A stretch of DNA of 64,000 nt from Acidobacteriota bacterium (lineage in GTDB: Bacteria > Acidobacteriota > Blastocatellia > Pyrinomonadales > Pyrinomonadaceae): positions 164,677 to 228,676 of the forward strand of contig QHXR01000006.1 of NCBI GenBank assembly GCA_003223025.1, given 5' to 3'. Positions 53,429 through 63,359 of the stretch are shown here, piece after piece. The position numbers were made by a program, and so were the translations under genes. The notes under the pieces were generated by a model, which saw only the letters and a list, made by a program, of their open reading frames with translations, ran no database searches and was not told where the DNA came from. Within the stretch, counting starts at the first letter, position 1; each line of letters starts with the position of its first letter.

Positions 53429-55008
53429 AAGCTTTTTATTTCCTGAAAAACTATTTTACCGTCGACGACGGTGGTAAGTACCGAGACATTGCGGATGGCT
53501 TTCCTGTCTATCGTAAAAATATCATCCGACAAAATCACAAAATCCGCCAGTTTCCCGACCTCGATAGTTCCTTTCTCCTTCTCGCGAAATTCGGCGAAAG
53601 CGGAACCGATGGTGTATGCCCGAACCGCGTTGTAAACCGAAACCGATTCACTGCCGGCATTTACCGCTGATTCAATGCCGAGAAGCGGATTCATATCGAC
53701 CATCGCCGCGTCTGACCCGAACGCGACCGGAGCGTTCTGTTTCATAAGCGTTCCGAACCTGCTATCCGGACTTCTGTCGAAAAGAAAGGGCTGCATCGAG
53801 GCGAGAATTTGCGATCGGCTGAATCGATGAAGATCTTCGTCCCGAACTTTATGAGCATGCTCAACGCGCAGGCGCCGGTCTCGCGGTCCGTTGATCTTCG
53901 CAACGTTCTCGAAAACATCGAGCACGATCCGGTTCGCGTCACGGCCGATCGCATGAATCATGATCTGTAGTTTCGCCGCGTCGGCAGCAGTCACATCTCG
54001 CAGAAGCGGCGCACGTCCGGCTTCGTCACCATCCGAAAAACTCTTCAAACATCCGTCGGTTACCATCGCATCGTGCCCGTCGGGAAGGCGCGAAGCTCGT
54101 AACTTTTTCCAATCGCGTAAAGGCAAACAATCAAACACACGAGTCTTGAGTTTCCCTTGCCGCTGAAGCTCGAGATAAACATTCCGACTGTCATCCGAAT
54201 GCATGTCTTGGACGCTTGTCACGCCAAGCGACGCAGCATAATTCGTCGCGGTCTCGCCGACCTCGAGCCAGTTTCGGATGTGATCGGCAGGTACGGAGTC
54301 AGCGATCTTTCGCAGGGCGATCCCACGCACGATCCCTGTCGGCTCGTTTGCTAAGTCGCGTTCGACGCCCGACGAGTCGTCTTTTAAGTTCGCGAGCCTG
54401 AACGCGATCGAATTCGCAAACGCTTTTGTATTGTCGGCCGTGTACAAGAAAACCGGATTCTCGGATGTAACGGCGTCGAGAGATTTCCGATCGGGAAGCT
54501 GCGAGTCTTCGTTTTTGAAATGACCGCCGAGGATCCAACGGCCTTTTGGAAGAAAGCGAACGTAGCGCGAGATTCGCGACATCATCTCATTCGCAGTCGT
54601 CACATATCGCAGATCGATCGACGAGAACGAATTTCCGATCGGCATGAAATGAACATGAGCGTCGTTGAAGCCGGGGAGGACGAGCTTTCCCTTTGCATCG
54701 AGAACACGAGTCGACGGTCCGATCAGTGTTCGAACAAGTTTGTTGGTTCCGACGGCGGTAATGCGATTGCCGGAAACGGCGAACGCTTCGGCAATCGAAT
54801 CGCTCGCCGTTATCGTTCGAACCTTTGCATTGATGACGACGAGGTCTGCGAAAGAAGTTTTCTGAGCTGATAGCTGGAAATGAAAGAGCGGAAGAAGCGA
54901 ACAGAGGATCAGAATCTGTGTCGTGGGTTTTAGTGTAAGTTCGTGGTTCCAGTTCTTTGCGCAGGACTGAAACCACGATCTCAGACGAATTATCACGAGA
55001 CTGATCAC
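53425..55008 (-). CDS. YtcJ-type amidohydrolase, shortened paralog
   Basis: A 527-residue exported metal-dependent hydrolase of the YtcJ/amidohydrolase-3 group. Metal ligands are visible in [15 protein letters not shown] and the [12 protein letters not shown] aspartate. Against its tandem neighbour it lacks about 45 residues after SDG (where the neighbour has [16 protein letters not shown] and the following helix), and the HAIGD motif reads HAIGRDAN. Activity may therefore be altered. The start is GTG 55008 (overlap GTGA with the upstream gene). The signal-like [18 protein letters not shown] begins only at about residue 31, and codons before it partly resemble a dispersed repeat. Confidence 0.8.
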   Translation of the reverse strand: MISLVIIRLRSWFQSCAKNWNHELTLKPTTQILILCSLLPLFHFQLSAQKTSFADLVVINAKVRTITASDSIAEAFAVSGNRITAVGTNKLVRTLIGPSTRVLDAKGKLVLPGFNDAHVHFMPIGNSFSSIDLRYVTTANEMMSRISRYVRFLPKGRWILGGHFKNEDSQLPDRKSLDAVTSENPVFLYTADNTKAFANSIAFRLANLKDDSSGVERDLANEPTGIVRGIALRKIADSVPADHIRNWLEVGETATNYAASLGVTSVQDMHSDDSRNVYLELQRQGKLKTRVFDCLPLRDWKKLRASRLPDGHDAMVTDGCLKSFSDGDEAGRAPLLRDVTAADAAKLQIMIHAIGRDANRIVLDVFENVAKINGPRDRRLRVEHAHKVRDEDLHRFSRSQILASMQPFLFDRSPDSRFGTLMKQNAPVAFGSDAAMVDMNPLLGIESAVNAGSESVSVYNAVRAYTIGSAFAEFREKEKGTIEVGKLADFVILSDDIFTIDRKAIRNVSVLTTVVDGKIVFQEIKSL

Positions 55009-56633
55009 TTCGCCTCGTACACGACCTTACCGTTGACGACAGTGAAAAGCACTTTCGCATCGCGGATCTTCGCCGGATCGATCGTGAAAATATCATCGGA
55101 TATGATGACGAAGTCGGCCAGCTTACCGGGTTCGAGTGTACCTTTCACATTTTCCTGAAATTCGGCATACGCTGATCCCCAAGTAAACGCGCGGATCGCC
55201 TCTTCGACCGAGATCTTCTGTTCCGGAATCCAGCCATTCGGATTCTTGTCGTCGAGCGTTCGCCGCGTCACGGCAGCATAGACTCCAAATAGTGGATTGA
55301 TCGGTGCGACGGGTGAGTCGGATCCGAAGGCTAGAACCGCTCCGGAATCGAGCAGAGTTCGGAACGCGTAAGTTCCCTTCAGACGTTTTTCGTCGAGACG
55401 CTTCCAAGCCCAACGTCCGTCATCGATGGCGTGAAAAGGCTGCATCGACGCGACGACCTTGAGTGACCCAAAACGTTTTATATCTTCCTGACGCAGATGC
55501 TGTGCGTGTTCGATGCGAAAGCGTCGATCGCGAGGACCGTTTACATTCGTAGCGTTCTCGTAATAGTCGAGGACGGTCGCGTTCGCTCGATCACCGATCG
55601 CGTGAATATTTACCTGCAGCCCGGCCTTGTCCGCATCGATGATGTTTTGCTTCATCGTAGTCGCGACTTCGGCACGCGCCAATCCGCTCGTATTCGGAGC
55701 GTCGAGATATGGATCAAAAAACCATGCAGTCGTCGATCCGAGACTTCCATCCGCATAACCCTTCAAACAACCGACTCGCAGCATCGCTTCGCCGAACGCG
55801 CGATGCACGCCCGTGTTCGCCCATCGTTTGAAATCCTCCAGCGGTGAACAACCGTAGATCCGCGTCTTCAAATTTCCCTGGCGAAGCAGCTCCTGGTAAA
55901 CGCCGACATCGGTACCGGCTGACACGTCCTGCACGCTCGTGATTCCGAGACTGGCGACATAATCCGTCGCAGCTTTTGCGAACTCGAGTTTCTGTTCGAA
56001 CGACGGCTCAGGAATCGCTCGATCAAAATATCCCATCGCTGCGTCTTTGAAGACTCCGGTCGGATTCCCCGCAGCGTCGCGCACGATGAAACCGCCTTCG
56101 ATCTCCTTAGAATCTTTACTGACGCCTGCCCGCTTCATCGCGAGGCTATTCGCCAACGCCATGTGGCCATCGAGCCGGTCGATGAAAACGGGATTGTCGG
56201 GCGTGACGGCGTCGATCATCGCGGCAGTCGGCAGATCGTTCGGCGTCCAATTCTCGTGGTCCCATTTTCCGCCGATGATCAAACGAACCAACTCTTCCGG
56301 CGATTTAGCATGGCGAAGATCGACGGACGATAGTTGCGAACCGGTCTCGAGAAAGTGCACATGTGCGTCGTTGAATCCGGGGATCAGCAACTTGCCGCCG
56401 GCATCGATGACGCGCGTTCTCGGGCCGATAAGAGATTTCGGGTAGGCTTCGAGATCGACCGCAACGATCTTATCGCCGACGACCGCGATCGATCGTACTT
56501 TCCGATGGAGCTTATCCATCGTTTGGACGTTCGCGTTTATAACGACGAGGTCCGCTGCAACCATGTGCATCTGCGCGTTCACGCCGACGACGCCGATCGC
56601 GAAAACGACGGCTGAGATTAAGATTGTCTTCAT
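55005..56633 (-). CDS. YtcJ-type amidohydrolase
   Basis: A 542-residue exported hydrolase. Signal peptide [19 protein letters not shown]. Conserved YtcJ motifs are intact: [63 protein letters not shown] and [15 protein letters not shown], closing [14 protein letters not shown]. The family hydrolyses amide or ester bonds with one or two zinc ions in a TIM barrel. Substrate unknown. First gene of a three-gene overlapping set with the shortened paralog and DUF4920. Confidence 0.9.
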   Translation of the reverse strand: MKTILISAVVFAIGVVGVNAQMHMVAADLVVINANVQTMDKLHRKVRSIAVVGDKIVAVDLEAYPKSLIGPRTRVIDAGGKLLIPGFNDAHVHFLETGSQLSSVDLRHAKSPEELVRLIIGGKWDHENWTPNDLPTAAMIDAVTPDNPVFIDRLDGHMALANSLAMKRAGVSKDSKEIEGGFIVRDAAGNPTGVFKDAAMGYFDRAIPEPSFEQKLEFAKAATDYVASLGITSVQDVSAGTDVGVYQELLRQGNLKTRIYGCSPLEDFKRWANTGVHRAFGEAMLRVGCLKGYADGSLGSTTAWFFDPYLDAPNTSGLARAEVATTMKQNIIDADKAGLQVNIHAIGDRANATVLDYYENATNVNGPRDRRFRIEHAQHLRQEDIKRFGSLKVVASMQPFHAIDDGRWAWKRLDEKRLKGTYAFRTLLDSGAVLAFGSDSPVAPINPLFGVYAAVTRRTLDDKNPNGWIPEQKISVEEAIRAFTWGSAYAEFQENVKGTLEPGKLADFVIISDDIFTIDPAKIRDAKVLFTVVNGKVVYEAK

Positions 56634-56670
56634 AAATTATTTGCCCGGTGTTTTTAGAAATGACGTTCGC

Positions 56671-57129
56671 TTACTTTTCGACTTTCGCTGGCGTGACCTT
56701 TTCAAAATAGACCTTCCCCGGCTTTTCGTTTTTCTCGATCGCGGGTGTGAACTTTCCCCAATACGTGAGAATGACGGGTTTGCCTTTCACGGTTTTTGAC
56801 TCCAGCGTCAAAAGCAGATCGCCGGGCTGGTATTTCTCGAACATGTTGTTCTCGCCGTAGCTCTGGAAGTAGATCATTAGCTTCGTGCCCGCCGTCTTCG
56901 CCGTGCAGATGAGATCGGCGGATGTTTGAAAGCCGTTGCTCTCGAGCGTCGCGACGAGCTCGTTATCACCGTCGAAGATCTTAAGATCATGCGAGATAAA
57001 TATCCCGGTTCCACCGGCCGTCTTGCCGCCGTCTTCACCGAAATAATACGAGCCTTTCCAGTCAGTTTGAGCGGAGACCTGCAGCGCAAGGAGCAAAAAG
57101 ACGACGAGAATCGACGCGAGCTTTGTCAT
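56671..57129 (-). CDS. Exported small beta-rich protein (DUF5991-like)
   Basis: A 152-residue exported protein. Signal peptide TKLASILVVFLLLALQVSA. The mature domain starts DWKGSYYFGEDGGKTAGG and has IFISHDLKIFDGDNEL, then a lipocalin-like run of strands ending in PGKVYFEKV. It resembles the DUF5991 group by pattern only. ATG 57129 starts the signal peptide; longer in-frame starts are ignored. Divergent from the TPR gene across 54 bases. Confidence 0.6.
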   Translation of the reverse strand: MTKLASILVVFLLLALQVSAQTDWKGSYYFGEDGGKTAGGTGIFISHDLKIFDGDNELVATLESNGFQTSADLICTAKTAGTKLMIYFQSYGENNMFEKYQPGDLLLTLESKTVKGKPVILTYWGKFTPAIEKNEKPGKVYFEKVTPAKVEK

Positions 57130-57183
57130 GGCAATACGGAAGTTGAAAAGTGTATGCTTTACGGGAACGCCCAGATTATAGCA

Positions 57184-57711
57184 ATGAAAGAAAAGTATAT
57201 CCACATTCTCAGTCTCGCGATGACGTTTGTGTATGGAGCGTTCGTCGTGTTCCTTTACGCGGCCGAGCCTCGTTCGATCGAAGAGATATCAAGCAAGGCG
57301 AAGTCGACGGTCGAGAATGCGGTGACGAAAGGTCAGGTTGTGACCGGAACGTATGAGATCGATCGTCAGAAATACAACGAAGGACTCCAGGCTTTTCGAA
57401 TCGATAATTTTATTGCCGCACGTGATTCGTTCGATCGTGCCGATCCGGAGAAGCGCGATGTGAAAACGCAGTTCTACATCGCGTACAGTTACTACCGGCA
57501 AGGTTGGGGACGGGTTTCGAACGACGACGCATTATTCAAACAGGGGCTCACCTCTCTTGAACGCGTGACTATGCTCGATCCGAATTTCAGATCTGACGAT
57601 ACCAACCTGCAACTGCGAACGCCGGCGGAGCTTCGTAACGAGCTTGAAGAAGGGATGAAGGTAACAGCCGATGATTTCAACCCACTGCGGCTTGTTAGAG
57701 AACGAAAGTGA
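57184..57711 (+). CDS. TPR-like membrane-anchored protein
   Basis: A 175-residue protein with an uncleaved N-terminal helix or signal anchor (YIHILSLAMTFVYGAFVVFL). The rest is helical with TPR-like repeats: YNEGLQAFRIDNFIAARDSF, VKTQFYIAYSYYRQGWGRV and ALFKQGLTSLERVTMLDPNF. Probably periplasmic-facing and involved in protein contacts. No specific family. Longer in-frame starts to 56926 overlap the divergent gene and are rejected. Confidence 0.65.
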   Translation: MKEKYIHILSLAMTFVYGAFVVFLYAAEPRSIEEISSKAKSTVENAVTKGQVVTGTYEIDRQKYNEGLQAFRIDNFIAARDSFDRADPEKRDVKTQFYIAYSYYRQGWGRVSNDDALFKQGLTSLERVTMLDPNFRSDDTNLQLRTPAELRNELEEGMKVTADDFNPLRLVRERK

Positions 57712-57721
57712 GAGACATTCC

Positions 57722-57808
57722 GTTGGATTTCTTTCGTGTAGTTTCGTGTGGTTAGTGTGTTTCGTGGTTTCGGGTTTTTAAGCAGAAAACCACGAACCAC
57801 ACGAAAAA
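57722..57808. repeat. Partial family F inverted repeat
   Basis: TTTCGTGTGGTTAGTGTGTTTCGTGGTT and AACCACGAACCACACGAAAA around a TTTTTAAGC loop, inner-arm portion only. Located in the gap after the TPR gene. Confidence 0.8.
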
Positions 57809-57851
57809 GAAAAACGGGTGCAGCTTGACCTGTTGCGACTCAAAGACATTT

Positions 57852-58607
57852 ATGGATAGCGAAGTCAAAGATTATCTCGATGTCACCGACGACCTGCTTC
57901 CGGCTGACGAGCGCGAAGATCTCGCCGTGAATAAGGTCGCCGATGTCGCACTGCGTAAACGCTCGGCGGCCCCGAATCAAATCGCGTTCGTTCGCTATCT
58001 CGCGCTGCCATTCATTTTCCTCACCGTCGCATTGCTCGGCGGACTCAGGCTTAGCGGTCTCGATTCGTCGTTCGTCTTTCTAAAGCCACCGCTTCTCTGT
58101 CTGATCTTTGCGGCGATTTTGCTCGTGATGTTCTTTCGAGCGCGGCTGATCGATCTCGAAGGCTGGTTCTCGGAATCATTTTCGCTTCTAAAGAATCTCG
58201 CGAACGGCGCCGTGCTGCTCACGCTCTTTGCCGCAACGACGCAGCTTTTCAATTCGCTGCTTCCGGAAAAAGGACTTCCCTTCTGGATCGTCGCATTCTG
58301 CTTTTTCTGGACGCTGTGGAACAACCTTTTCGCTGACTTCGACACTAAGAAATTGTTGCGAAGTCTCGGAGCTCTGTTCGGACTGGCGTTCGTCGTTAAA
58401 TATCTCGTGCTCGCGAATCTCGCGGCTCCGGAAGGACGCACGTGGTTCGAGAGACTGACTGAAAACCCCGGACAGGAAGCGATGACGTGGCTTCTGGACC
58501 TGCCGCGATTTTCCGCCGGCACAGGCTACATCCAATTTTTCGCGGCGGCGTTGTTTCTTATCGGGCTGTATCTACTGCCCGCATCGACGAATGATTATGA
58601 GGCTTAG
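57852..58607 (+). CDS. Polytopic membrane protein, function unknown
   Basis: A 251-residue inner-membrane protein. A hydrophilic N-terminus (about 1-45, EVKDYLDVTDDLLPADERED) is followed by about six hydrophobic helices, including FIFLTVALLGGLRL, LLCLIFAAILLVMFF, LPFWIVAFCFFWTLWNNLF and YIQFFAAALFLIGLYLLP. No signature motif recognised. ATG 57852; TTG 57825 upstream lies at the repeat edge. Overlaps the next gene by 17 bases, so co-transcribed. Confidence 0.65.
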   Translation: MDSEVKDYLDVTDDLLPADEREDLAVNKVADVALRKRSAAPNQIAFVRYLALPFIFLTVALLGGLRLSGLDSSFVFLKPPLLCLIFAAILLVMFFRARLIDLEGWFSESFSLLKNLANGAVLLTLFAATTQLFNSLLPEKGLPFWIVAFCFFWTLWNNLFADFDTKKLLRSLGALFGLAFVVKYLVLANLAAPEGRTWFERLTENPGQEAMTWLLDLPRFSAGTGYIQFFAAALFLIGLYLLPASTNDYEA

Positions 58608-60090
58608 GTATTTCCTGTTTTTGCTCGCACTCCTCGCAATTTCGACACCGGCCCAAGCGCCGGCGAAGATCTTAAAGCAAGCGGAGAAGGCAATGGGCGG
58701 AGCGAAGAGCCTCGCGTCCGTCGCGTCGTTCGTGAAAACGGGTAAGATTTCACAGCCCGGCCGTTCCGGAGAAGGATCATTCATCGTCAAGACCGCTCGG
58801 CCAAACCTCTTTTATTTTTCAAATGATCTCTACGCAGAGAGCGAAGTCGGCTACAACGGGCGGTCAGGTTGGATTCGAGATTCTCTAAATGGCCTTCGAA
58901 CTTTGACCGGCGTTTCGAGCGTAAACCTCCAGGCAAAGGCGGCCTTTAGAAACGCTCTCTGGCTGAACTACAAAAAAGACAAGAGCAAGATCACGTCTGA
59001 CGGTGTCGTAAAGATCAATGGTGCTTCGGCTCACTCTCTGAGGCTTACGACAAGTAAAGGGGTTACGATCAAACTTTACTTCGACACGTCCACTGGACTG
59101 CTCATTCGCGATGAGATTCCAAATGCCGCTTTCGTTGAGACCACGGACTATTCCGACTACCGCGATGTGAGCGGCGTAAAGGTCGCGTTCGCGCAGCGGA
59201 TTTTGATCGACAATGAAATCTTTGACGTTCGGTTCATTGACGTCAAAACAAACTCGAACCTCGATGACGCAGAATTCGATTTTCCGAAACGGTCCGGCGA
59301 ACCGATGCCGGACATCCCGGCCTTGTTAAAGGACTTGCAGGCGAACGAGGACAAGGTTGAAGAACTGCTCGATACTTATTCTTACATGCAGCGTTCGACG
59401 AGCCGTGTGATCGACAAGAATGGAGTTCTTCAAGACAAGGAATCCCTGACGTATCAATTGTCATTCTACAAGGGCTATCGGATTCGTCGCCTGATCGAGA
59501 AGAACGGCAAGCCGCTATCTGACGACGAACAAAAAGACGAAGACAAAGAAGCAGGCAAGCGTGTAGAGGAGATCGAAAAGCAGATCGCGAAGCGGGAGTC
59601 GAGCGGAATACCTCGCGACGACGAAAGCCGCCGAGTCTCGATCGCGGAAGTGTTGCGTGCGTCGAAGCTTTCGAATCCGCGTCGCGAGAGATTTCGCGGA
59701 CGCGATGTCATCGTCTTCGACTTCGAGCCGAACCCGCAGTTCGATTACAAGAATGCGAAGAGCATGCTGAAGTTTTTTGGAAAGACTGCCGGGGCGATGT
59801 GGATCGATGAGAAAGACAAGCAGGTCGCACGGCTCGAAGCGACGCTGTCGGATAGTTTTAATGTCGGCGGCGGTGTCGTTGCGAAGTTGAAGAAGGGTGC
59901 GTCATTCACGCTCGAGCAGGACAGGATCAACGACGAGATATGGCTGCCGTCGGCTGCGGATATCAATCTATCGGTTCGTGTTCTCTTAGTAAAAGGGATC
60001 GACCTGAATCAGTCGATCCGCTCATACGATTACCGAAAATTTTCTACGGAAGTAAAAGACGCGAAGGTCGATCCCGTAAATCAGCCCTAG
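58591..60090 (+). CDS. Exported LolA-fold-like protein with extra domain
   Basis: A 499-residue exported protein. Signal peptide RYFLFLLALLAISTPAQA. The first half has the pattern ILKQAEKAMGGAKSLASVAS, IVKTARPNLFYFSNDLYAES and YSDYRDVSGVKVAFAQRI seen in LolA-like outer-membrane lipoprotein-sorting relatives. The second half begins after a coiled segment (VEEIEKQIAKRESSG) and repeats the beta plan (VIVFDFEPNPQF, IDEKDKQVARLEATLSDSF, SFTLEQDRINDEIWLPS). Function unknown. ATG 58591 or 58597 both fit the overlap with the membrane-protein gene. Ends convergently with the PDZ gene, overlapping by 4 bases. Confidence 0.65.
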   Translation: MIMRLRYFLFLLALLAISTPAQAPAKILKQAEKAMGGAKSLASVASFVKTGKISQPGRSGEGSFIVKTARPNLFYFSNDLYAESEVGYNGRSGWIRDSLNGLRTLTGVSSVNLQAKAAFRNALWLNYKKDKSKITSDGVVKINGASAHSLRLTTSKGVTIKLYFDTSTGLLIRDEIPNAAFVETTDYSDYRDVSGVKVAFAQRILIDNEIFDVRFIDVKTNSNLDDAEFDFPKRSGEPMPDIPALLKDLQANEDKVEELLDTYSYMQRSTSRVIDKNGVLQDKESLTYQLSFYKGYRIRRLIEKNGKPLSDDEQKDEDKEAGKRVEEIEKQIAKRESSGIPRDDESRRVSIAEVLRASKLSNPRRERFRGRDVIVFDFEPNPQFDYKNAKSMLKFFGKTAGAMWIDEKDKQVARLEATLSDSFNVGGGVVAKLKKGASFTLEQDRINDEIWLPSAADINLSVRVLLVKGIDLNQSIRSYDYRKFSTEVKDAKVDPVNQP

Positions 60091-60881
60091 TTACCCGCCG
60101 AAAGTGTAAGAGTCTTACCACCGCGTCGAATCGTGAAAGACTTTACTGATTTCAACTTCGTATCACTCTTTATCTGCTGACCGTCGATCGATTCGATCAC
60201 ATCACCCACCGCAAGCTTCGCACGGGATCCGATGCTGTTCGCTTTAACCGAGAGCACTTTCCAACCGCCGTCAGCGAACTCTCCTTCGACCCCAAAAATT
60301 TCGAGAACCTCGCGGACCGGCGTGTCGGTGGAGGAAGATGGGCTCGTGTTCGCAGTGCGATTTTGCGGATTAGCTGATTCGGTTCCCGGCGGCATGATGA
60401 CTCTGGCGGGGTGCAGGATCAACTCTTTTGAATTACCTTCGGCTCGATTGTTGGAAGTCGGATTTGCCGAACGAGCCGGTTGCGCCACGCGTTCCTTCGA
60501 CGCCCGCTCCTCTTTAACCGGCGTGGTGTCCTGCGGCGGTTGAGCGGCCGCAGTCGAAACCGGCAAAGGTTGAATTTGCGTCTGCGGCGAAACCGGCGCC
60601 GTCATCGACATGCTGCCAGTCGGATCGCCTTGCGTTTCGGCCGGCTTTTGATAATACAAAAAGCCGAGCGTGACAACGACGAGGATAAGGGCGAGCGGAG
60701 CAGCCGTCTTAAGAAGCGGTAAAAACACCGAGTCGGACGGCTTTCCTTTTGCTACTCCCGCCTTCACGCGAAATTCAAAATTCGCCGGTGCCTCAACCCG
60801 CGGAAGCGCACTGAGCATCGAAGCCACCTTCTGACTATCCGCGTCGATCATTTCCAATTCGTCCATGCCGTTCTGATCCAT
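60087..60881 (-). CDS. Putative anti-sigma factor with periplasmic PDZ domain
   Basis: A 264-residue protein. The cytoplasmic segment (1-56) includes LPRVEAPANFEFRVKAGV, an anti-sigma-like acidobacterial pattern. One transmembrane helix lies at about 57-77 (KTAAPLALILVVVTLGFLYY). A Pro/Gln/Ser-rich linker follows, then a C-terminal PDZ domain (about 190-264: GGWKVLSVKANSIGSRAKLA, VGDVIESIDGQQI). It starts two bases after the ECF sigma gene, the usual place of an anti-sigma factor. No ZAS zinc motif is present, so regulation would rest on the PDZ arm. The role is inferred from context. Confidence 0.65.
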   Translation of the reverse strand: MDQNGMDELEMIDADSQKVASMLSALPRVEAPANFEFRVKAGVAKGKPSDSVFLPLLKTAAPLALILVVVTLGFLYYQKPAETQGDPTGSMSMTAPVSPQTQIQPLPVSTAAAQPPQDTTPVKEERASKERVAQPARSANPTSNNRAEGNSKELILHPARVIMPPGTESANPQNRTANTSPSSSTDTPVREVLEIFGVEGEFADGGWKVLSVKANSIGSRAKLAVGDVIESIDGQQIKSDTKLKSVKSFTIRRGGKTLTLSAGN

Positions 60882-60883
60882 GT

Positions 60884-61516
60884 CTAAAAATAATTCTTCA
60901 ACTTTTCTTTCAGCAGTCCGCGCGCTCTGCTGATCCTCGACTTCGTCGTGCCCAATCCAAGTTCCAAAATAGTCGCGATCTCCTCGTAGGTTTTCCCCTC
61001 GATATCGCGAAGTATGATCGGCACACGATACTTTGGCGGTAGCGTCGCGATCGCACGAGCGATCACCTTTGCCTGTTCGTCGTCTAGCAGGCTCTCGTCC
61101 GGGAGCGCTTTGTCGTCGGTCGGCTGAAACTCCGTCGTGTCATCCGCGTCAGTTTGAAAGAGCCCGGTGAGTGACAGTATCGTCCTTCGTTTCCGCTTTC
61201 TTATTTCACTGATCGCGAGGTTCGTCGCGATGCGGTAGATATAAGTCGAGAAAGCGTAGTCCGTGTGATATCGCTCGATCGCGAAATAAACGCGGATAAA
61301 TGTCTCCTGAGCAAGATCGACCGCCTCTTCGTAGTCGTTCAAAAATCGGTAAAGGTAGTTGGTGATCGGGTTGCGATAACGGCTTACGATCAACGCGAAC
61401 GCAGTTTCGTCGCCTTGTTTAGTCGCCTCGATGAGGGCATGGTCGGACAAGTTTTCGCTAGACACCCGAGAGATTGGTACCTCCATCGGTCTGGATTCGA
61501 GTTTGTCCAAAGCCAT
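60884..61516 (-). CDS. ECF-family RNA polymerase sigma factor
   Basis: A 210-residue RpoE-like sigma factor. Region 2 covers FALIVSRYRNPITNYLYRFL, DYEEAVDLAQETFIRVYFAI and STYIYRIATNLAISEIRKRK. Region 4 has LPPKYRVPIILRDIEGKTYE, EIATILELGLGTTKSRISRA. The short linker between them is acidic (DADDTTEFQPTDD). ATG 61516 gives a compact N-terminus; the longer frame to 61579 is unlikely. The downstream gene is its putative partner. ECF factors switch on envelope-stress or transport genes; targets cannot be read here. Confidence 0.92.
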   Translation of the reverse strand: MALDKLESRPMEVPISRVSSENLSDHALIEATKQGDETAFALIVSRYRNPITNYLYRFLNDYEEAVDLAQETFIRVYFAIERYHTDYAFSTYIYRIATNLAISEIRKRKRRTILSLTGLFQTDADDTTEFQPTDDKALPDESLLDDEQAKVIARAIATLPPKYRVPIILRDIEGKTYEEIATILELGLGTTKSRISRARGLLKEKLKNYF

Positions 61517-61624
61517 ACATTCATACTTTTTTACAACAGTTCGCCAAGCGAACAAAACCGGCCTACCTGTTTGAAACACGCGGACCGGTCGGGAAAGTTG
61601 CGAAACATACCGACTAAATTATGC

Positions 61625-62233
61625 TTACATTTCGGGCGTTCGAACCGTCGCGACGAGAAAGATCGTGCCGGCAGTCTTCGGTAAGCTGATAGTTCCGATG
61701 AGCGTCGGAGTATTCGCCGGAAGACCGATCAGATTCATCGAGACGCCGACGGATTCGTAATTGATTACCGGAGTAGCGAGGCCCGCAGCGTCCTTTACTG
61801 AACCGGTGCGGACGGGCACCCTTGCTCCGAATCGAAATGCGCGGGCTTGAAATCCATTTTGAACGGCCCGGAAATTCCCCATCGACCATTCGAGAAAAGT
61901 CGGCGAATCCGCATCGGTTTCCTGTCCGAGAATGTTCGAGACGCTCTTGTATTCAACAGTTCCGGAATTCGAGATACGTCCGAGAAACGTGTTCGCCAAT
62001 CGATAGTTCGAGAACGAGAAATTGCCTTTTAAGTGTTTGGAGATCGTCGACAGGTTCGCCGGAAGCTCGGTCCGTGAACCGTCGTTCGAACCGATGACGA
62101 CGTGCAGTGCGACATCGTAACTCGGCTCAAGCATCTGGACCACGGGATCCGACTGAGCCGAAACAGAGAGAGCGAAAGTGATTATAAAAATCGGAAAGAC
62201 AAAGAAACGGAAAGGGCTTTTGATCAGGTTCAT
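61625..62233 (-). CDS. Secreted protein of unknown function
   Basis: A 202-residue exported protein. Signal peptide RFFVFPIFIITFALSVSA. The mature sequence is beta-rich (PSYDVALHVVIGSND, KHLKGNFSFSNYRLANTFLG, GTISLPKTAGTIFLVATVRT), and it ends PEM. No family is recognised; a pattern of paired strands suggests a small beta-sandwich or barrel. A Shine-Dalgarno (AGGAGAA) lies a few bases before ATG 62233. It may belong to the sigma-factor region because it precedes it on the same strand, with a 108-base gap. Confidence 0.55.
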   Translation of the reverse strand: MNLIKSPFRFFVFPIFIITFALSVSAQSDPVVQMLEPSYDVALHVVIGSNDGSRTELPANLSTISKHLKGNFSFSNYRLANTFLGRISNSGTVEYKSVSNILGQETDADSPTFLEWSMGNFRAVQNGFQARAFRFGARVPVRTGSVKDAAGLATPVINYESVGVSMNLIGLPANTPTLIGTISLPKTAGTIFLVATVRTPEM

Positions 62234-62309
62234 GGTTTTCTCCTAGAGGAAAATTCGGGAAGCGAATCATTCCACAAACCTGTTAGATCAAAGTTGCAAA
62301 AAGAATTAT

Positions 62310-63191
62310 TTATCCGGCGCGGAACATGTTCTCGTCGATCTTCTGACCAAAACTGACGGTGCCAACCTCGGTCTCTTCGACAAGTTTATCTCCGGCAAAA
62401 AGAGCACTGCGATATGGGACGAGCGTGCCCTGAGCGTAGTTGTAGTCGTAGAATTTGCGGCGGTACTTCGTTCCGTCCTGCTCGTAATCGAGCATCATCA
62501 CACGGAACGTTTTCGCGGAGATGTAGAAGCGAGTTTTGCGCGATTGTTTGTCGATCACGTCGAGGATGTGGAATTCGACGCCGAGGACTTTTTCTTTGCT
62601 AACGTACTCGATCTTAGATTCGTTTTCTTTGTATCGAAGCAGGCTTTCGAGACCGTGCACGATCTGATTTTCAAATGCTTTCGACGCATCTTCGCGCGGG
62701 GTAAAGATCGAATCGTCGACAACTCCGAAAATCTTCTCCTCGTTAAAAACTAACGAATATCTTGCGTTAGGAAATTCCTGGTCAAGGCGGACCTTTTCTT
62801 TGTTTAGGGTTTCAGCTCGCTGGATCCAACGCGAGTAGCTCGCCTGATCGACGCGTCCCTCGGCGGAAGTCACACTGATCTTGCCGCGTTCGATAGTAGT
62901 TTTCCGGATCTGATTCAAGGTAGCGCGGCCGCCGCCAAGTCCGTAAATAAAGATGGTCGATTCCGCGACTTGCTCAGCGGTCACTGCAACGGTTTTCCCA
63001 TCTTTTGACGGGACAAGAGGATTGACAGCCGGAGCAGGCTTTTTCTCTTTCGAATCCGTCGCGATCGACGCCGCTTTTTTCTCGTCCTTTGGATCCGTCG
63101 CAGTCGTGTTTTGTGCTGACAACGTCTGGGCAGCAACTAACAAGACGGCAAATAAAACTACCGGCGCCAAGGCTTTAGAACGCAAGATCAC
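62310..63191 (-). CDS. Exported protein of unknown function
   Basis: A 293-residue exported protein. GTG 63191 with AGGAG at 63204-63208 (12-base spacing) gives a good signal peptide (SKALAPVVLFAVLLVAAQ, TLSAQ). The mature N-terminus is Lys/Ala/Thr-rich. A conserved-looking domain begins AVTAEQVAESTIFIYG and contains VTSAEGRVDQASYSRWIQRA, IVHGLESLLRYKENES and RFYISAKTFRVMMLDYEQDG. It ends SFGQKIDENMFRAG. The longer frame (to 63323) would lengthen the signal region implausibly; ATG 63251 is a fallback. No family recognised. Confidence 0.6.
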   Translation of the reverse strand: MILRSKALAPVVLFAVLLVAAQTLSAQNTTATDPKDEKKAASIATDSKEKKPAPAVNPLVPSKDGKTVAVTAEQVAESTIFIYGLGGGRATLNQIRKTTIERGKISVTSAEGRVDQASYSRWIQRAETLNKEKVRLDQEFPNARYSLVFNEEKIFGVVDDSIFTPREDASKAFENQIVHGLESLLRYKENESKIEYVSKEKVLGVEFHILDVIDKQSRKTRFYISAKTFRVMMLDYEQDGTKYRRKFYDYNYAQGTLVPYRSALFAGDKLVEETEVGTVSFGQKIDENMFRAG

Positions 63192-63359
63192 TGATTTTAA
63201 CTTCTCCTGTTTGCGGCTTGTGAAGGAATTACGAATCACGAATTGTAGCATAAATGGTTTAACGCCGCCTAAGTCCGTGTTAATTGATGAGTATGCGGAA
63301 AATAAGGATGCTCGCGAACTCAAATTGGCGATGGGCGATGTGAAAACTATAATCGAGAA

